Assembly (NCBI RefSeq): GCF_900114915.1
Contig: NZ_FOUS01000011.1
Span: 62,001 to 126,000, forward strand
Source: Bradyrhizobium sp. Rc3b
Lineage (GTDB): Bacteria > Pseudomonadota > Alphaproteobacteria > Rhizobiales > Xanthobacteraceae
Direction: 5' to 3'
Length of the DNA: 64,000 nt
The stretch's first letter is position 1. Every line of letters starts with the position of its first letter. Made by a program: the position numbers and the translations under genes. Shown piece after piece: positions 42,071-50,630 of this stretch. Below the pieces are notes generated by a model. The model searched no databases, was not told the origin of the DNA, and saw only the letters and a list, made by a program, of their open reading frames with translations.

Positions 42071-42823
42071 CTACCCCCGCGGCCTGGATGCGCGCCGGCC
42101 CGGGTGATGCTCTCCCTTCGGATCACGGAATTCGCTGCGATGACCGCGGCGGTCCTCGGCCTTGAAGCGCCGCCGCTTTTCCGGTGAGCCGAACTGCTTG
42201 ATCAGCCGCCTGCCATTGACCTTCTTGATGACGTAGCCACCCTCGGTCATCGAGAATGGCGCCTTGAGCGATCCCATATGGTCGAATTTGGTGCCACGGG
42301 GATGCTCGAAGGGCTCGAACCAGGACGGATAGACGAAGTTCGACATCGGGAAGCCGTTGACGAGAAAAGAGTCCTCCTCCACGGCGTCGCAGACCTCATA
42401 GGCATATTGGGTGTGACGGGTCTTGTCGGCCCACAGATTGGCCATGGGATCCAGCACCATCTCGAACAGCTCGTGCGATGCCGCCAGGCTGACGGGCTCG
42501 TCGCCCAGCGCCTTGACGAAGATCTTCGAGATCGGCTGCCCCCGATGCGTCAGCTCGTGCCGTCCGAGGAAGTTCTTGTGGGTGGCGTCGTCAAAATAGA
42601 CGAGCTGCCAGTCCGTCGGCTTCGGCTTGTGGGTGACGTCGAGATCGATGGGGTAGCCCCAGACGGGGAGGAAATGCTGGTCGTAGCATTTCTGGAGCGC
42701 GGCTGTGAGCTTGGCCATCATCCGGTCGCTCATCATCTCCTCCGCGTAGTTGATGCAGGCAATCCGGACCGGCATCAACGATCTGCCGAGCAGCGCGCGC
42801 CTCGCCTTCTTCATGAAAATCAC
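42071..42823 (-). CDS. Hypothetical protein with a zincin-like HExxE motif
   Basis: A 250-residue protein. A central stretch reads ASHELFEMVLDP, where His-Glu-x-x-Glu could bind zinc, followed by the acidic CDAVEEDSF. The C-terminus is a disordered, highly basic tail (KRRRFKAEDRRGHRSEFRD). No signal peptide. I do not recognise the family; a metalloprotease-like fold is one reading. Starts at 42823 and 42814 are both possible. Confidence 0.6.
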   Translation of the reverse strand: MIFMKKARRALLGRSLMPVRIACINYAEEMMSDRMMAKLTAALQKCYDQHFLPVWGYPIDLDVTHKPKPTDWQLVYFDDATHKNFLGRHELTHRGQPISKIFVKALGDEPVSLAASHELFEMVLDPMANLWADKTRHTQYAYEVCDAVEEDSFLVNGFPMSNFVYPSWFEPFEHPRGTKFDHMGSLKAPFSMTEGGYVIKKVNGRRLIKQFGSPEKRRRFKAEDRRGHRSEFRDPKGEHHPGRRASRPRG

Positions 42824-42909
42824 CGTGTAATGTGAAGCTGAAATGCGTTCAGCCTAACATGAACCTGCCGCGCACGTCAGGGATGTATCCCGACGCCCGC
42901 TCCATCCGC

Positions 42910-43782
42910 CTAGAAGCGCCGGTTGACGACGAACACGGCGGCCGCGCACATCCCCATGCCGGCAATCGCCAGCGCGTCGAGCTTCTCGCCGAACAGCAGA
43001 TAGGCCATCAGCGCGGTCACGGCGGGCACCAGATAGAACAGGCTCGCGACCGAGGTCGCCGCGGCGTGGCGGATCAGCCAGTACAACAGCCCGATCGATC
43101 CGATCGAGAGCGCCACCGCGAGCCAGCCGAGCGCGAGCACGAACTCCCGCGTCCAGTGCACCACGCGGTCTTCGAACAGGAAGGCCCCGATCGCGAAGAA
43201 GATGGTGACGGACACATATTGCACGAGATTGCCGGCGCGCCAGTCGATCTGGTTGCAGTAGCGGCGCTGGTAGAGCGTGCCGAGGGTGATGCTGATCAGG
43301 GAGACGACCGAGGCAAGCCAGCCAAGCCCGGCTTCACCGGTCATGGGACGGTTGTGCAGGATCAGCACCACGCCGCCGAGGCCGAGCACGAGCCCGGCCC
43401 ATTGCACCGGCGTCACCTTCTCGCCGAGCCAGCGGTTGGCGATGGTCGAGGTCAGGATCGGCTGCAGGCCCGGAATCAGCGCGGAGAGCCCGGCGGGGAT
43501 CGAATGCGCGATCGCGATCGCGGTGCCGCCGAGATAGAAACCGTGGACGAGAATGCCGGCGACTGCGCTATGCGCGATGCCGGTGCGATCAGGCCATTTC
43601 GGCCGCGCGATCGCCACGATCATCGCCATCAGGCCGACCACGATCGCCATGCGGATGGCGAGATAGGTCAAGGGATCGGCATTGTTGACGACGTATTTGG
43701 TGCCGATGAATCCGGTGCTCCAGAGCAGGACGAACAGGATCGGCGCGGCGCGGGCGGTCAGGGCTTCTTGATTATGATTCAT
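42910..43782 (-). CDS. EamA/DMT-family transporter
   Basis: A 290-residue membrane protein with ten predicted helices in two EamA repeats (for example VLLWSTGFIGTKYVVNN at the start of repeat 1 and LGLGGVVLILHNRP in the middle). The start at 43782 has GAGGGCGGCA upstream; an ATG 12 bp earlier is less supported. These proteins export metabolites, amino acids or drugs; no substrate can be given. Confidence 0.85.
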   Translation of the reverse strand: MNHNQEALTARAAPILFVLLWSTGFIGTKYVVNNADPLTYLAIRMAIVVGLMAMIVAIARPKWPDRTGIAHSAVAGILVHGFYLGGTAIAIAHSIPAGLSALIPGLQPILTSTIANRWLGEKVTPVQWAGLVLGLGGVVLILHNRPMTGEAGLGWLASVVSLISITLGTLYQRRYCNQIDWRAGNLVQYVSVTIFFAIGAFLFEDRVVHWTREFVLALGWLAVALSIGSIGLLYWLIRHAAATSVASLFYLVPAVTALMAYLLFGEKLDALAIAGMGMCAAAVFVVNRRF

Positions 43783-43879
43783 TGCCGCCCTCATTGCCCC
43801 AGCGGGGGCTATGCGGCAATGCGAATTTCGTGCGGACGATGCTGCGCTGCGACGGACGATTGCGGCTCAGCTCAGCCGC

Positions 43880-44326
43880 TCACCATTCTTCCGGACAGGG
43901 GTCGATGATCTTCCAGAGCTCGACGCCGTTCTTGATCTTTTTCATGTCGGTGGTGAGCCCGCCATTGCGGCGGATCCAGTCCTTCACCTTGTCGGGGTAG
44001 TAAGACATCAGGTCGGACGTGCCCTCGGAGCTGGTGACCTTGATGCCGAAGGTGAAGGCCTTGTCGTAATAGGCCTGGTGGAAACCGAGGCTTGCCCGCG
44101 GCGTCACGCAGATCTTGTTCATCGGCACGATGCCGAGCACCAGCGTGCAGGCCGAGTTGCAGATGCCGTCGATGATGACGCGCTCGCCCTTCTCGCGGAC
44201 GCGCTTGTACTTGGTCTTGTATTCCTCGACATAGCCGCCGTGGTCGCGGGTGATATGCAGCTCTGCCCGCGCCGGCGTGGCGGCGGCGATGGAGAGCAAC
44301 AGCAGGCTCAGAAGCGTGATGCGCAT
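43880..44326 (-). CDS. Secreted protein with a ClpP/crotonase-like motif
   Basis: A 148-residue exported protein (MRITLLSLLLLSIAAATPARAE signal). The conserved core is IIDGICNSACTLVLG and PRASLGFHQAYY, which resembles the oxyanion and serine loops of ClpP/crotonase-fold periplasmic proteins of alphaproteobacteria; Cys residues near the serine may form a disulfide. A peptidase-like role is only a family inference. It lies between a DMT transporter gene and a gap of about 300 bp. Confidence 0.68.
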   Translation of the reverse strand: MRITLLSLLLLSIAAATPARAELHITRDHGGYVEEYKTKYKRVREKGERVIIDGICNSACTLVLGIVPMNKICVTPRASLGFHQAYYDKAFTFGIKVTSSEGTSDLMSYYPDKVKDWIRRNGGLTTDMKKIKNGVELWKIIDPCPEEW

Positions 44327-44628
44327 GGCGGCGTGACGGCGAAAGCCTTCAGGAATGGACCGGCCTCGCAGGACCCGCGAAATGAGCCCCTAGGCCGGCA
44401 ACAGGATTCTTAACCGAATAGTCTTTGGTCATACTTGTGTGGGGAATTCGTTAAGCATCCCGAAAAGGCCAAAAATGGGCAGCCTTCGGCCGCATGTCCG
44501 GCAATTCTGTCACACCCACCCGGGAATCTGAGGGATCAGCCCCGATTTCCGGGCGCCGGACGGGTGCCCTGGAGGTCCGAAGTGGCTATAGATGGCTGAC
44601 CACTTCGCGCGGGTTCCGGAGAATCGAG
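44327..44628. other. gene-free region
   Basis: About 300 bp. I see the end-to-end promoters of the diverging genes at most; there is no repeat family copy, no hairpin with a T-run and no coding bias. Confidence 0.35.
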
Positions 44629-44892
44629 ATGAGCAAGTTGACGCTTGTAGCCGCGGTTGCTGCCCTGTCGGCCGCAATCCTAGCCCCTGGCCTCGCGGAG
44701 GCGCGGGGTCATCACCGGCACTACCGCCATTACGCCAATCCGCTGCCCTACCCGATCAGCTATCTGCACAATTACGGCCCCGGCATCACCCCCGGCACTT
44801 TCGCCTTTTACGACGGCCCGTCGACCAACCATTGCTACCAGAGCGCGGCCGCCTATGTCGGCCAGGACCGCCGCCGGCACCCCTGCTACTGA
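44629..44892 (+). CDS. Small secreted histidine/tyrosine-rich protein
   Basis: An 87-residue protein from ATG 44629 (MSKLTLVAAVAALSAAILAPGLAEA signal) with CGGAGAATCGAG upstream. The mature part starts RGHHRHYRHYANPLPYPIS and contains one cysteine pair (NHCYQSAAAY... RHPCY). The His-rich start may bind metal ions; nothing else is known. Confidence 0.65.
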   Translation: MSKLTLVAAVAALSAAILAPGLAEARGHHRHYRHYANPLPYPISYLHNYGPGITPGTFAFYDGPSTNHCYQSAAAYVGQDRRRHPCY

Positions 44893-44914
44893 GGGGCGCT
44901 GGCGCGGCCTCTGC

Positions 44915-44938
44915 GGGCGCCTCTATTTGGCGGCGCCC
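44915..44938. terminator. hairpin between converging genes
   Basis: GGGCGCC (44915-44921) and GGCGCCC (44932-44938) with a 10-base loop, overlapping the end of the minus-strand gene. Weak because no T-run follows. Confidence 0.4.
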
Positions 44939-45384
44939 GACAGCAGCAATTGCCTCTCGATCTCGTAGACCGGCAGCTTGACGAGGTCCTTGCCGACCTC
45001 GGCCCGCAGCGCCTTGCGCATAATGTCCGAATAATCGGCGCGGATCATCCCGAGCGCGCGCGGTGAGGCTACCATGGTCAGGGCCGTGGTCTCGCCAGAG
45101 CTGACAGCCGCATCGAGCCGGCCGGCAAGGCTGCGCAGGAAGGCGCGCTCGGCCTCATCGTGCCAATCGGTCTGCTCGGCCGAGCTGCGCACGCCGCCGG
45201 CAGCGGCATGCAGGCGGCCCGGCGCGTCGCTCCCTTGCGCGCTGGTCAGGGGATTGGGCTGCTCGTGCACCTCCCTGGTGTGAAGGTTCGGAAACATCTC
45301 GTCGCCGAGGTTTTCCAGAATGAGCGCCTTGCGCCCATCGCACACGACCAGCCAACCACCCTTGTCTAATCTCATCTTGTCCAT
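44923..45384 (-). CDS. Host-attachment family protein
   Basis: A 153-residue protein from ATG 45384, with GGAGCTGTGCA upstream, beginning MDKMRLDKGGWLVVCDGRKALIL. This opening, the conserved DWHDEAERAFLRSLAGRLD, LTMVASPRALGMIRADY and LVKLPVYEIERQLL match the host-attachment (AtsE-like) family of plant-associated bacteria. Its molecular role is unclear; it is cytoplasmic and may have a nucleotide- or RNA-binding function. The 45385-45693 space upstream, about 309 bp, carries no gene. Confidence 0.78.
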   Translation of the reverse strand: MDKMRLDKGGWLVVCDGRKALILENLGDEMFPNLHTREVHEQPNPLTSAQGSDAPGRLHAAAGGVRSSAEQTDWHDEAERAFLRSLAGRLDAAVSSGETTALTMVASPRALGMIRADYSDIMRKALRAEVGKDLVKLPVYEIERQLLLSGAAK

Positions 45385-45693
45385 TGCACAGCTCCAAGCA
45401 ACCTGTGAGCCCGCCCTTCGAATTCGTCGAAGGCTGGCCACGCGACAAGACTACGAACGAAGCCCCGACGGCGAATTGCGCAGGATCAAGAGCCGCATCG
45501 ATGTCCTGCGGGGCCATCGCAGCGCGGGCCGCAGCATTGGTCACTCGCGCGAACCTGGGATAGTCTGGCGGGGTCGAGGTCAGCCTGCGGCGGACCGGCT
45601 GAAGATTTGTTCATCAGCATTACATTTCGGTTCCGCCACAATTTGATCAGAACAACTTCGATATCCTGGATCGCGTCAGCGGAGGAAGACATC

Positions 45694-45984
45694 ATGAATC
45701 TCAAGATCGGCCTCGTCGCCGCAGCCCTGTTCGGCGCCATGTTCGGTGCTTTGGCGGCATCGCCGGCGGCGTCTGCCATGCCCATCGCGCCCGCGCCTGC
45801 AACGCCGCAGGCCTCCGGCATCGAGCAGGTCCGCATGGTCTGCGACGCCTGGGGGCGCTGCTTTTGGCGTCCGAACTACTATGGGTATTACGGGCCCCGG
45901 CCGTATTACGGCCCCCGGTATTATGGGCCGCGCTATTACGGTTACGGTCCACGCTATTATGGCCCACGCTATCGCCGCTGGTGA
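45694..45984 (+). CDS. Small secreted tyrosine-rich repeat protein
   Basis: A 96-residue protein: signal peptide MNLKIGLVAAALFGAMFGALA, then a Cys pair (VCDAWGRCFW) and a tail of YGPR/YYGPR repeats (about eight Tyr-rich units) ending RYRRW. GGAGGAAG gives a strong ribosome-binding site. Such tails are typical of small alphaproteobacterial cell-envelope proteins of unknown role. A terminator follows. Confidence 0.7.
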   Translation: MNLKIGLVAAALFGAMFGALAASPAASAMPIAPAPATPQASGIEQVRMVCDAWGRCFWRPNYYGYYGPRPYYGPRYYGPRYYGYGPRYYGPRYRRW

Positions 45985-45990
45985 CATCTG

Positions 45991-46018
45991 GAGGGGCCCT
46001 CGGGGCCCCTTCGCTTTT
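45991..46018 (+). terminator. rho-independent terminator after the tyrosine-rich gene
   Basis: AGGGGCCC (45992-45999), loop TCG, GGGCCCCT (46003-46010), a perfect 8-bp stem followed by TCGCTTTTG. Confidence 0.75.
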
Positions 46019-46115
46019 GCGAGATCATTCCTTGCGCCGTCATCGCCGGCTTGGAGCGATTCCGAAACTGATCCAGATCAAAGATGAAATCGGCCCGCAC
46101 CGTCATTCTACGGCG

Positions 46116-46289
46116 ATGGCGGACTTGATCGTTTTCCGATGCCCCCAGACGGGCATGAACGTACAGACGGATCTTGAGAAGCAGCTGAGGCAGGAGAGAC
46201 GGAGCTTTGCATCCTTCGCATGTCCCGCCTGCACACGGCTGCATTTCATCGACCTCGCCTCCGGCCAGCCGATGAGCCGGGAACGTTGA
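46116..46289 (+). CDS. Small zinc-ribbon-like protein
   Basis: A 57-residue protein MADLIVFRCPQTGMNVQTDL... with CP at 9-10 and CPAC near the middle (SFACPACTRLHFI). The two cysteine pairs could bind zinc. The frame is open upstream, but that part overlaps the terminator and lacks codon bias. Likely a small RNA- or protein-binding cofactor; the role is unknown. Confidence 0.55.
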   Translation: MADLIVFRCPQTGMNVQTDLEKQLRQERRSFASFACPACTRLHFIDLASGQPMSRER

Positions 46290-46435
46290 CGATGGCATTG
46301 ATCCGACGGAGGTCATGGCATGACGTCCGCAATACTACGGCCTGAAATTCGGTTTACTGAAACGCGATGTTTCGCCATTGATGGCGGTGTATCGACGTTC
46401 ATTTGATTGTCACATTTCAGCAGCCGGCCAGACCC

Positions 46436-47401
46436 ATGTTGTTCGACGCCCTCGCTCCGTCCTCCGCCCTTCAACTGATCGGCTTTGCCGACGTCGATGC
46501 GTTTCGGCCGATCGAGACGATGGAGGACGCCAGAAGCATTCCGCTCGACATTCCGAACTTCGCCGCGGCCCGCGCCGTCGTCTCCCTGCCGGCGTGCCGC
46601 ATCATCATGATGAGATCGTTCGCGCGCATCCTCGACACCGCCTATCGGATGCCGGGCGGAATGGTGATCCTGTCCATGACCGACGACCTCCAGGTCAACT
46701 TCAAGGGCTTGGATCTCGACGCGCGCTTCTTCGTGACGCTCCGCGGCAACGATGAATGCCACTTCGTCGAGCCTCAGACCAATCATCATGCAATGATTAT
46801 CTTCTCCCCCGAGCTGAGAGACCGGGGCTGGTTCGATCAGGCCGACGATTTGCGGGCTCATGTCGCGAACCGGCCCGCCCTGCTGCACACGCGGCAGCTC
46901 CTGCTCGACATCCTGCGAACCGCCTCAATGCAGCCGCTCCTGTTCGAGACCACCGAGGCGGCGGCCCATCTGCAGGAGGGCCTGCTGCTCGCACTCGACG
47001 ATCTGTTTCAGATCGATTCGATGTCGGATCGGAGCGCCTCGGTCCAGGGCGAGCGTTCGATCAAGCTTGTAGAGCGGATCGACGATTACCTCGCAGCCCA
47101 TCCGACCGTACCGATCTATACCGCCGATCTCGCCGGCGAGTTCGGCGTCTCGATCCGCACCCTCGGCGGCGCAGTCAGCAAGGTGCGTGGCATGAGCCTG
47201 CACCAGTACATTCGCCTCAAGCGGCTGTGGGCGACCCGCGCCCGCCTGCTCAAGGGCGGCGGCGCCACCGTCGCCATATGTGCGCGCGCGCAGGGCTTCC
47301 ATCACATGGGCGAGTTTGCCGCGGCTTACCGCGCGACGTTCCACGAGGCGCCCTCCGACACGCTGGCCCGCGGACGGCAAGGCGGCGTCTCGTCATTCTG
47401 A
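46436..47401 (+). CDS. AraC-family transcriptional regulator
   Basis: About 321 residues from ATG 46436; a TTG at 46403 would add 11 residues and cannot be excluded. The C-terminal domain has two helix-turn-helix units of AraC type (LAGEFGVSIRTLGGAVSKVRG, VAICARAQGFHHMGEFAAAYR). The N-terminal part, about 230 residues, resembles effector-sensing domains of the family (FVTLRGNDECHFVEP), but the ligand is unknown. No obvious Shine-Dalgarno. A tRNA-Arg gene follows on the other strand. Confidence 0.8.
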   Translation: MLFDALAPSSALQLIGFADVDAFRPIETMEDARSIPLDIPNFAAARAVVSLPACRIIMMRSFARILDTAYRMPGGMVILSMTDDLQVNFKGLDLDARFFVTLRGNDECHFVEPQTNHHAMIIFSPELRDRGWFDQADDLRAHVANRPALLHTRQLLLDILRTASMQPLLFETTEAAAHLQEGLLLALDDLFQIDSMSDRSASVQGERSIKLVERIDDYLAAHPTVPIYTADLAGEFGVSIRTLGGAVSKVRGMSLHQYIRLKRLWATRARLLKGGGATVAICARAQGFHHMGEFAAAYRATFHEAPSDTLARGRQGGVSSF

Positions 47402-47478
47402 CCGACGCGGCAAGCCCTCGCGAGGCTGCGCGGCATCAGCGCCGTTCTGGAACATATCTGGAACGCCAACGAGATGAT

Positions 47479-47555
47479 TGGCGCGCTCGGAAGGATTCGA
47501 ACCTCCGACCCTCGGAATCGAAATCCGATGCTCTATCCAGCTGAGCTACGAGCGC
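47479..47555 (-). tRNA. tRNA-Arg(TCG)
   Basis: A 77-base tRNA. The acceptor stem GCGCTCG pairs with CGAGCGC, the discriminator is G, and CCA is encoded. The D-arm GCTCAGCTGGATAGAGC, anticodon stem TCGGA/TCCGA with loop TTTCGAT (anticodon TCG, Arg CGA) and T-arm GGAGGTTCGAATCCTTC are all intact. Confidence 0.97.
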
Positions 47556-47663
47556 CCTGGCCCGGACACGGGGCCAAAAACCGAGACTTGCCAGACCGGC
47601 AGCTGACGAGCCAGCACACCGGACGGCGGTTCGGATGGGTTCGAATTAGCAGAGAGGCCGACC

Positions 47664-47697
47664 AATAAAAAGCCCTCCCCGCCTCGTTTCGAGACGG
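47664..47697 (-). terminator. terminator of the gene at 47711
   Basis: On the minus strand CCGTCTCG-AAA-CGAGGCGG (47697-47679, one G-T pair) is followed by GGAGGGCTTTTTATT. It precedes the tRNA gene, which must have its own promoter or rely on read-through. Confidence 0.6.
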
Positions 47698-47710
47698 ATC
47701 GAAGGCGCTC

Positions 47711-48178
47711 TCACCAAGTGGTGTTGAAGAGCCCGAAATGCGGCTGCTGAGCGACCAGCATCATCGGCCGTCCCTGCTGCGGCGCCGGATGCGTCCTGGC
47801 GACCTTGCGCTTGGGCTGAACCGGAGCCTTGACGGCGGTATCAGTCTTCAGCGGCGGCGTGAACTGGGCGAAGGTCTCGCGCACCCGCGCCTTGGCTGAC
47901 TGCTCGGCCAAGGCCGCCGACTGGGCCTCCTGCACGGGCGGCTGGGGAGCCACAACCGCGGCGGTCTTCACAGCCGGCGCGGCAATCGTCGGCTGGCTGG
48001 TGTCGAGCACGACGCGCTCAGGCAGGTGCCGATCGGACCGGATTCGGATCAGGGGCTGATCGTTGCTTACGGTCGCAACGGCTTGCGCCACGGGCGCCGC
48101 CGGGAAAGCGAAATTCACCGCGAACAACAGTGCAAGCAAAGCTCCACCGACAAAGGTGAAATATCGAAAGATGGGCAT
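47711..48178 (-). CDS. Membrane-anchored hypothetical protein
   Basis: A 155-residue protein with an N-terminal hydrophobic segment (MPIFRYFTFVGGALLALLFAVNF) and a Pro/Ala-rich, basic mature region (QPPVQEAQSAALAEQSAKAR, PVQPKRKVARTHPAP). It ends FGLFNTTW. Common in Bradyrhizobium as an unknown; it could link the membrane to the periplasm. No domain recognised. Confidence 0.6.
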   Translation of the reverse strand: MPIFRYFTFVGGALLALLFAVNFAFPAAPVAQAVATVSNDQPLIRIRSDRHLPERVVLDTSQPTIAAPAVKTAAVVAPQPPVQEAQSAALAEQSAKARVRETFAQFTPPLKTDTAVKAPVQPKRKVARTHPAPQQGRPMMLVAQQPHFGLFNTTW

Positions 48179-48338
48179 TGGCCGCGCTCCGCCCCCCGCA
48201 TCCCCGCGTGGGCTCTCCGCCTCAACAGGCGATCTCTTATTTGGTTCCTGGCCCGGCCCTTCGGTTCAAATGGCGATGCGAGGTTTTTTCGCCAAGGACC
48301 AATGAGGGTAACTTTTCCGCTACCGGAACATTCCGCCG

Positions 48339-48911
48339 TTAAGCACGGCGTGCTGCAACCAGCGAGCATTTCGCCTGATCGGCATTCACGTTGATGAAGC
48401 CCACGGGGATATGCGCAAAGGTCTTGCGGCTCTTCATGCTGACCGGATCCGCCAGCACGCGGCTGCGGTTGGTGAGATGACTGCCGTCGCGCCGCGCAAA
48501 CGCGCAGACGATCTCGACATCCTTTACGGCATAGTCATTGTCGTTTCGCAGCGTGAACGTCACCAGGGCTCTCGAGCCAAGGCCGCCGCGGCGCCAGGTC
48601 TGCGATGAAATCCTGAGACGACCGAGGTCTGCCATCGCCGGTGCCTGGGCTTCCGAGACCGGCGACAACGCTGCGGCCGCATCGGCCGAAGGAGCCGCCT
48701 CGACGGCCGCCAGCTCCGCCTTCACCGGCTCAGCACTGTTTCCCTTGGACAGAGGCAGCAGCATCCAGACGCCGCAGCCGACAATGATGGCCGCGATCAG
48801 CCACAGAAGGCTGCGGCCAAATGAGACGCTCGCAATTGTCACGGCCCGCGCCACTCGTTCGCCGGTCCCGGCAAAGCGCCTCAATCCGATCCGGTCGAGC
48901 CTGGCGTTCAT
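48339..48911 (-). CDS. Membrane-anchored hypothetical protein
   Basis: About 190 residues from ATG 48911. It has one hydrophobic helix (SLLWLIAAIIVGCGVWMLLPL) after a short basic cytoplasmic part, an Ala/Glu-rich linker, and a C-terminal beta-rich domain (RALVTFTLRNDNDYAVKDVEIVCAF) that resembles a small immunoglobulin-like or FxLYD fold with a Cys pair (VCAF... KCSL). The role is unknown. A GTG start at 48962 is an alternative. Confidence 0.55.
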   Translation of the reverse strand: MNARLDRIGLRRFAGTGERVARAVTIASVSFGRSLLWLIAAIIVGCGVWMLLPLSKGNSAEPVKAELAAVEAAPSADAAAALSPVSEAQAPAMADLGRLRISSQTWRRGGLGSRALVTFTLRNDNDYAVKDVEIVCAFARRDGSHLTNRSRVLADPVSMKSRKTFAHIPVGFINVNADQAKCSLVAARRA

Positions 48912-49093
48912 GGTTGCATCACCGATCGCGGCCAAAGCCCATTCAACGACGGACCCCGCCACTGCTTACCTTAAATCCGGAACAGGAACTAAGGTTCCCG
49001 CGCAGTTGCGAATCGGCAAGGACGGTGGCGATCACCGCCCGCCGCCGCTAACATGCGCTGCAACATCGCCGAAGGCCCGTTGGGAGAATTGAA

Positions 49094-49477
49094 ATGCCAG
49101 TCGTCACTTGGGATCACGTCCATCTGCGCAGCCCCGATCCGGAGGCCACGGCGGCCTGGCTGCGGGACATCCTCGGTGGCGAGGTCGTGCATGCGCCGGG
49201 ACGGATCGACGTGAATCTGGGCGGCGCCAGGATCTTCATCGCGCCGCTCGAGGGCGACAACGCCGTCAACGCGCCGCCTCCGCACCCGCATCAGGGTCTC
49301 GACCATTTTGGCCTGACGGTGAAGGACATCGACGCCGTTGCGGCCGAGATCAAGGCCAAGGGCGTCACGTTCACGCGCGAGCCGACCACGATCCGGCCCG
49401 GCGTGCGCATCTGCTTCATCCGCGGCCCCGAAGGCATCTCCATCGAGCTGCTCGAGCGCGACAAGAAATATACCTGA
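49094..49477 (+). CDS. VOC-family protein (glyoxalase/dioxygenase-like)
   Basis: A 127-residue single-module VOC protein: WDHVHLRSPDPEATAAWLRD at the start, HQGLDHFGLTVKDIDAVAA in the middle, ISIELLERDK at the end, supplying likely metal ligands His, His and Glu. Such proteins act as isomerases, lyases or resistance proteins. GGGAGAATTGAA precedes the ATG. Substrate unknown. Confidence 0.8.
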   Translation: MPVVTWDHVHLRSPDPEATAAWLRDILGGEVVHAPGRIDVNLGGARIFIAPLEGDNAVNAPPPHPHQGLDHFGLTVKDIDAVAAEIKAKGVTFTREPTTIRPGVRICFIRGPEGISIELLERDKKYT

Positions 49478-49519
49478 TCCGGCGCGCGCATCACCAGACG
49501 CGACACGCCGCCGGCGCGG

Positions 49520-50017
49520 TTACGTCATGCTGCCGGGCATGAAGCAGCGAATGCTGACGCCCATGTAGCCGTAGATCGGCCATACCATGGTGCGCCCTAC
49601 CCGGTTGGGCTCGGAGATCAGGGCTTCCTCGGGAACGTCGACCCAGACGAGTTCCTGCGGCTGCCCTTCGAGCCCGGAGCCATAGCGCGGGAGGCGGACA
49701 CGATAGTGCCCGTCCTTGCTGTCCCAGTCGGTGTCCGCGAGCGCCGAACCGTCGGCATCGGAGCAGCACGGCCCCTTGCCGCTGCGCAGGCCATCGAACC
49801 AGGCCTTCAGATCGGCATTGGTGTTGACGAACTGGCCGCGGTCGCGCGCGTGCCCGAAGGGGGCTGCGAGTGCAACCAGGACCAGGGCGCCTGCCAGCCG
49901 CGTCACGCTTCGCCAGCGTGTTGCGCTGCTGGAACGCCGTCGTTCGCTTTTGCAATTGGTGGGACGCGCACTGTACAGACGCGGCTCATCGCCGCCGGAA
50001 TCGATCCAGTTGCTCAT
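49520..50017 (-). CDS. Exported hypothetical protein with a CCSDADG motif
   Basis: About 165 residues from ATG 50017 (MSNWIDSGGDEPRLYS), followed by a basic stretch and an exported segment SVTRLAGALVLVALAAP. The mature part contains GKGPCCSDADGSALADTDWD and a C-terminal VWPIYGYMGVSIRCFMPGSMT. Three cysteines suggest redox or metal binding; a periplasmic location is likely. No known family; the start is uncertain. Confidence 0.6.
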   Translation of the reverse strand: MSNWIDSGGDEPRLYSARPTNCKSERRRSSSATRWRSVTRLAGALVLVALAAPFGHARDRGQFVNTNADLKAWFDGLRSGKGPCCSDADGSALADTDWDSKDGHYRVRLPRYGSGLEGQPQELVWVDVPEEALISEPNRVGRTMVWPIYGYMGVSIRCFMPGSMT

Positions 50018-50276
50018 CGTCTTGCTCCAGCACCCCGCGGCCAGTGCAACAATGGTTATGCATTTCGCGGGCCAACCCTGATTCGCAGGCGGCCGGCCTC
50101 GCCTCATCATCAGACCGTCATGACGGCGTCACGCACAAGCCGGGACAACTACGGCTCGCGGCGGCAACTTCCCGTGGTCGGCCGGCAAACTGCCGCGTTG
50201 CGCGAGAGGATGCGCTTTGGCATAAAAGCGGGACCGGTTACGCCATTGGGCGATGGCGGCCGGCCTGCGGGACGTT

Positions 50277-50630
50277 ATGAAAAACGGTCTCTACTCGATT
50301 CACGTGACCCTGCTCGATGGTCGAGCCGGCAAGGGCAGCGGCGTGATCCTTTTTCGCGACGGCAAGATCCTTGGCGGCGACGCCTACCTCTATTACACCG
50401 GCAGCTACGTGGTGAAGGACGACACCACCTTCAAAGGTGAGGTGCTGGTGCAACGACACACCTCGCCGCGCGGCGACGACAATCCGCTGTTCGGCGGTCC
50501 TGCTCCCGTGGGTATCGGCGTCAGCGGGACCTACACGGACACGCGCGCGGAAATGACGGGCACGGCGCTGGTCGGCAAGGCCAGCCTGATTTTCGGCGCA
50601 ACGCTGCACAAGCTTGCTGAAGCTGATTAG
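50277..50630 (+). CDS. GrlR-like protein
   Basis: A 117-residue protein starting ATG 50277 (MKNGLYSIHVTLLDGRAGKGSGVILFRDGKI). The MKNGLY opening and the beta-rich GVILFRDGKILGGDAYLYYTGSY resemble GrlR, a small lipocalin-like regulator known as an antiactivator in attaching pathogens, but homologues in soil bacteria have no assigned function. No GrlA-like partner or secretion system is in the window. The 50018-50276 gap upstream holds no gene. A dispersed palindromic repeat begins immediately after its stop codon. Confidence 0.65.
   Translation: MKNGLYSIHVTLLDGRAGKGSGVILFRDGKILGGDAYLYYTGSYVVKDDTTFKGEVLVQRHTSPRGDDNPLFGGPAPVGIGVSGTYTDTRAEMTGTALVGKASLIFGATLHKLAEAD

Noticed and set aside
46756..47544. 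Open frame ending in DSNLRPSES-like sequence
   Set aside because: That ending is the well-known artefact of reading through the tRNA-Arg gene; the rest is a shadow of the AraC gene.
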